A stretch of 7,107 nucleotides of DNA from CAYGZC01 sp964354225 (lineage in GTDB: Bacteria > Bacteroidota > Ignavibacteria > UBA10030 > SZUA-254), in contig CAYGZC010000253.1 in assembly GCA_964354225.1 (NCBI GenBank), positions 1-7,107 on the forward strand, read 5' to 3'. Below the pieces are notes generated by a model that saw only the letters and a list, made by a program, of their open reading frames with translations, was not told where the DNA came from and did no database searches. This document shows, one piece after another, positions 4,273 to 7,107 of the stretch; the first letter of the stretch is position 1; every line of letters begins with the position of its first letter. A program made the translations under genes and the position numbers.

Positions 4273-6048
4273 TTACTGCCAAATCTTTCCCCATTTTTCA
4301 TCAACTCGTTTTGCAATCTCTTCATCCATTAACAAAGGTTCCGGGTAACCGGGTTTCCATGTAGCATCAATTCCCATAACTCCTTTATAAATTGGGGAAA
4401 TGCCAGCGAGTTTCTGCTCGGTGAACACAACATCGCGCTCGCAATCGAAGCGTGTGAAGACTCCCCAAATATAACTCTCTTTGTCGTGAATATCCACATC
4501 CTCACTGACTGCGGCAACGATTGATAAGTTAAATAAACGTGTATCTTTGACGAGCTTTTCTACAATCTCGTGTCCACCCGAAGAGACCTTGACGAGCAAA
4601 AATGTATCTTCTACAATATTAAGATCGACGATGCGGTTGTCAATAGCTTTGAGCGTGGAGCGTTGAGCATAGGGTTCGAAACTTCTTCGCTCTCTGCTCT
4701 CTGCTCGCCGCTCTTTTCTAGTCGCATCTATTATCATCTTGCTGCCAAGGTTCATCTTGTAGCTCGTGAAGTCGAGTGTATCGAGCGGGACTTTCGGTAT
4801 CATGATGAAGTCGTAATGCGGATCGAAATTATCTCGAATTTCTCTAAGCACAGTGTGCCAATCTTTGACATCCACACCGGCAGAAACGAGAACCATGCAC
4901 TTTGTCAGCGAAAGCTGATCTGTTCCCATCATGCCAAGCGCAGCTTTGATTGCCTCCTTCTGGTAGCGTTGTTCGATTGAGGCAACAAGAAGATTATGAA
5001 ATCCAGCTTCATAATAAGCCCAGATGCTGCTTACTTCTTTGTGTATCAACTTGATGAGCGGACCAAGCATCTGCTGAGTTGCATTACCCAAAAATTTATC
5101 TTCCATCGGCGGCTTACCGACAACTGTAGCAGGATAAATAGGATTACGTCGGTGAGTTATTGCTTTCAGGTGGAATACGGGAAACTCCGACGCCGCAGAG
5201 TAATGACCGAAGTGATCACCGAATGGTCCTTCCATTCTTCTTTCTTTGAGCGGGACAATTCCCTCTAAAATAAATTCAGCCTGAGCAGGAACATTAATAG
5301 AAATTGATTTTCCCTTTGTGAACTCAACTCGTTTGTTCTGGAGGAAACCTGCAAACATCGCTTCATCAATTCCTTCAGGCAATGCAGCCACAGTTGCGAG
5401 AGTTAATGCGGGCGAAGTTCCTAATGCTACTGCAAGCTCAAATTCTTTCCAAAGTTTCTCTGCATAATAATAATGGAAGCCGCCCCCCTTTTGAATTTGC
5501 CAATGCATTCCCGTAGTTGCTTTATCGAATACGTGCATCCGATAAATTCCAATGTTTCTTCTGCCTGTAATCGGATGATATGTAATAACTTGTGGATACG
5601 TGAGGAACCGACCTCCATCTTGCTGCCAGCAAACTTGGATCGGCAAAGTATCAAGATCGGGCTGTTCTGTAATCTCTTGTGAAATTCCATATGCAACTTG
5701 CTTGGGACGTGCATTCAGAAATTGTTTAACGATTGGTCTATTATCTAAAAATACTTTTAGCGTTGGCGGAAAAACTTGTTCAAGAAATTGAATTAGCTCT
5801 TTACCTATTTGTTCAGGATGTTTCCCAAGAGAAAGCTCAATTCGTTTCTCACTTGCAAAGTGATTGATGACGAGAGGATACCGAGAACCTTTTAGTCGCT
5901 CAACGATGAGTGCAGGTTTTCCTTCTTTAATTGCACGGCGTGCAATCTCGGTTAATTCTAAAGCAGGATCGATTTCAACTTGTGTGCGATGAAGTTCGCC
6001 AGCTTTCTCTAAAGCTCTAAGGTATGATTGGAAATCAAGAAAGGACAT
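4273..6048 (-). CDS. ubiD: UbiD-family prenylated-FMN decarboxylase, probably of the menaquinone pathway (MqnL-type)
   Basis: This 591-residue cytoplasmic protein belongs to the UbiD (de)carboxylases, which use prenylated FMN and a divalent metal. Its likely substrate is the prenylated 1,4-dihydroxy-6-naphthoate of the futalosine route; this comes from the neighbours, not from the sequence alone. Seen: MSFLDFQSYLRALEKAGELH at the family-like start, NIGIYRMHVFD (165-175) with the candidate catalytic Arg170, EGPFGDHFGHY (273-283) carrying the acidic pair, HNLLVASIEQRY (351-362), and a second DATWK near the end. It is longer than E. coli UbiD (about 500 residues) and closer to the roughly 600-residue menaquinone decarboxylase group. 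Residues 446-468 are a low-complexity, probably inserted segment. It follows ubiX by 27 bases, and no clear ribosome binding site is seen. Its last codons exist in a second copy 480 bases downstream. Confidence 0.92.
   Translation of the reverse strand: MSFLDFQSYLRALEKAGELHRTQVEIDPALELTEIARRAIKEGKPALIVERLKGSRYPLVINHFASEKRIELSLGKHPEQIGKELIQFLEQVFPPTLKVFLDNRPIVKQFLNARPKQVAYGISQEITEQPDLDTLPIQVCWQQDGGRFLTYPQVITYHPITGRRNIGIYRMHVFDKATTGMHWQIQKGGGFHYYYAEKLWKEFELAVALGTSPALTLATVAALPEGIDEAMFAGFLQNKRVEFTKGKSISINVPAQAEFILEGIVPLKERRMEGPFGDHFGHYSAASEFPVFHLKAITHRRNPIYPATVVGKPPMEDKFLGNATQQMLGPLIKLIHKEVSSIWAYYEAGFHNLLVASIEQRYQKEAIKAALGMMGTDQLSLTKCMVLVSAGVDVKDWHTVLREIRDNFDPHYDFIMIPKVPLDTLDFTSYKMNLGSKMIIDATRKERRAESRERRSFEPYAQRSTLKAIDNRIVDLNIVEDTFLLVKVSSGGHEIVEKLVKDTRLFNLSIVAAVSEDVDIHDKESYIWGVFTRFDCERDVVFTEQKLAGISPIYKGVMGIDATWKPGYPEPLLMDEEIAKRVDEKWGKIWQ
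4645..4713 (-). repeat. Palindromic low-complexity segment inside ubiD, probable in-frame insertion
   Basis: These 69 bases encode residues 446-468 of UbiD (ERRAESRERRSFEP, then YAQRSTLKA), highly charged and unlike the conserved protein on both sides. The DNA is built from GAGCAGA/GAGCG units at one end and CAACGCTCCACGCTC at the other. The outer 17 bases of each end are inverted repeats matching at 12 of 17 positions, with the palindrome TTCGAA inside. The length is a multiple of three and the gene stays open. This resembles in principle the Rickettsia palindromic elements, which insert in frame into genes. The symmetry is seen; the insertion is inferred. Confidence 0.55.
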
Positions 6049-6075
6049 TTAAGTGATCAATACTACGTTTATCCA

Positions 6076-6627
6076 TTATTCCAACTCCTCTGCTCTCCAT
6101 CCTTTTTTCGTCTTAAATCCCAAAACTCCAAGCAAACGATTGACAAAAGCATTAATGTAATCATCAACTGTTTTTAGTTTAAAATACAACGGTGGCGATA
6201 TCGGCATTATGATAACTCCATCGCGAGAAAGTTTTGCACATTGTTCGAGTGTTATTGTCGAGAGCGGGGTTTCCCTAACACAAAGTATAAGTTGATATCG
6301 CTCTTTCAATGCAACCTGTGCTGTTCGTGTGATAAGTGTGTCACCGATTCCGGATGCAATCTTACCGACAGTTGATGTTGAACAAGGAATGATAACAAAA
6401 GCATCAAACTTATTCGAGCCGGATGCGGTTGGTGCCGTGAGATCATCGTTTGAGAAATGGCGCTTAACGTATGGCTGTAAATCCTTTTCTGTTAGATTCA
6501 TCTCATCTTTCAGCAGTGATTTTCCCCATTTACTGATGATGAGAAATTTATCCGCAGTACACCTTTTTAAAAAATCGACTGCATACACTGCACCGGATGA
6601 TCCAGTAATTCCAACAATAATTTTCAT
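6076..6627 (-). CDS. ubiX: UbiX-type flavin prenyltransferase (MqnM-type)
   Basis: This 183-residue enzyme attaches a dimethylallyl group to reduced FMN, making the prenylated FMN cofactor that UbiD needs. Seen: GITGSSGA (6-13) at the flavin-binding N-terminus, PCSTSTVGKIASGIGD (81-96), LITRTAQVALKER (98-110) and VRETPLST (117-124), all in the family order and at the usual family length. Its ATG overlaps the upstream stop codon (ATGA, 6627-6624), and GGAG lies ten bases before the start, so translation is probably coupled to the UbiA-type gene. The UbiD partner follows 27 bases downstream, matching the known dependence of UbiD on UbiX. Confidence 0.95.
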   Translation of the reverse strand: MKIIVGITGSSGAVYAVDFLKRCTADKFLIISKWGKSLLKDEMNLTEKDLQPYVKRHFSNDDLTAPTASGSNKFDAFVIIPCSTSTVGKIASGIGDTLITRTAQVALKERYQLILCVRETPLSTITLEQCAKLSRDGVIIMPISPPLYFKLKTVDDYINAFVNRLLGVLGFKTKKGWRAEELE

Positions 6628-7107
6628 CTTAGTATGGCTCCAGTCATTATCATTGCGAATACCACAAAACTAAGTCCTGCATTAATCTTAAAGAACGCTA
6701 AATCGACATTCACTGCTTTCACATGTTCTATCCATAGAAGTATGCCCGTTAGCAATAGGAATGGAAGAGCGAATAAAGTTTGAATCGATATTATGAAAAG
6801 AAAAATAAGGGTGATGAACCCAATTAAATGAAATATCGCAGAATACCTCAGTGCTTTGCTCTTACCAAATTTTGATACGAATGAATAAAGGTTTTCTTTC
6901 TTATCGAACTCTTCGTCAAGTGTAGCATAGATAATATCGAATCCGGCGCCCCACATGATTGTAAAGACACACAGCAAAATTGCCGGAAGAACATTATCAA
7001 ATGAAGGCGAAACGGCAAACCAACCGCCGAGCGGCGCCATAGCCATTCCTACTCCAACACCGAAGTGCGCAAGGATTGTAAAGCGCTTCATGTATGGATA
7101 GATAACA
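6624..7107 (-). CDS. ubiA: UbiA-type polyprenyltransferase (MqnP-type), 5' end cut by window edge
   Basis: This is the C-terminal part of an integral-membrane prenyltransferase that transfers a polyprenyl chain to an aromatic acid, here most likely 1,4-dihydroxy-6-naphthoate. The frame continues past the ATG at 7091 to the right edge (VIYPYMKRFT), and YPYMKRF is a conserved internal stretch of the family, so that methionine is internal and not the start. Seen: the second aspartate-rich motif DIIYATLDEEFD (D52, D59, D63 counted from the internal Met), which binds Mg-diphosphate, and about four hydrophobic membrane segments (residues 33-50, 84-102, 105-121, 136-153). The first aspartate motif would be outside the window. 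The stop overlaps the ubiX start. Assignment as MqnP rather than 4-hydroxybenzoate prenyltransferase depends on the futalosine genes nearby. Confidence 0.9.
   Translation of the reverse strand, partial: VIYPYMKRFTILAHFGVGVGMAMAPLGGWFAVSPSFDNVLPAILLCVFTIMWGAGFDIIYATLDEEFDKKENLYSFVSKFGKSKALRYSAIFHLIGFITLIFLFIISIQTLFALPFLLLTGILLWIEHVKAVNVDLAFFKINAGLSFVVFAMIMTGAILR

Noticed and set aside
4570..4980. 136-codon plus-strand reading frame
   Set aside because: It is antisense to conserved UbiD coding sequence and has no recognisable motif or ribosome binding site.
7089..7107. ATG at 7091 as the start of the UbiA-type gene
   Set aside because: The frame is open upstream to the edge and reads VIYPYMKRF, an internal conserved part of the family, so the gene is cut by the window and not N-terminally truncated.

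Overview
All convincing genes lie on the minus strand, so the window reads biologically from right to left. Base composition is moderately AT-rich and Shine-Dalgarno sites are patchy. Dispersed palindromic repeats occur between and apparently inside genes. Together with futalosine-type menaquinone genes, this suggests an environmental Gram-negative bacterium, possibly of the Bacteroidota/Ignavibacteria (FCB) group. That taxonomic guess is weak and rests on general impression, not on a marker gene.

Layout in transcription order: (1) the 3' part of a UbiA-type prenyltransferase (cut by the right edge), overlapping by ATGA with (2) a UbiX-type flavin prenyltransferase, then after 27 bases (3) a UbiD-type decarboxylase. 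Next comes an accessory interval: (4) a 37-base REP-like hairpin, (5) a small solo GIY-YIG endonuclease gene, (6) a head-to-head pair of related hairpins and (7) a short, slightly diverged second copy of the ubiD 3' end. After a sigma70-like promoter come (8) a HARE-HTH protein with a probable ribbon-helix-helix segment, (9) a 618-residue fusion of MqnE (N-terminal) and MqnA (C-terminal), a hairpin-forming spacer, and (10) MqnC, cut by the left edge.

Functionally the window is a menaquinone locus of the futalosine route. The MqnA part makes 3-[(1-carboxyvinyl)oxy]benzoate from chorismate, the fused MqnE part joins it to S-adenosylmethionine to give aminofutalosine, and MqnC cyclises dehypoxanthine futalosine. 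The UbiA/UbiX/UbiD trio is well placed to prenylate and decarboxylate 1,4-dihydroxy-6-naphthoate late in the pathway. MqnB (or an equivalent hydrolase), MqnD and the final methyltransferase are not seen here.

The most unusual part is 3791-4305. A GIY-YIG nuclease gene and three REP-like hairpins sit between the intact 3' end of ubiD and a displaced copy of that end. The two copies match at 24 of 27 bases, and all differences are transitions. This looks like a nuclease-associated element that inserted at the end of ubiD and carried a recoded replacement end, although a tandem-paralogue scar is also possible. Two further oddities are probable in-frame palindromic insertions inside ubiD and mqnC.
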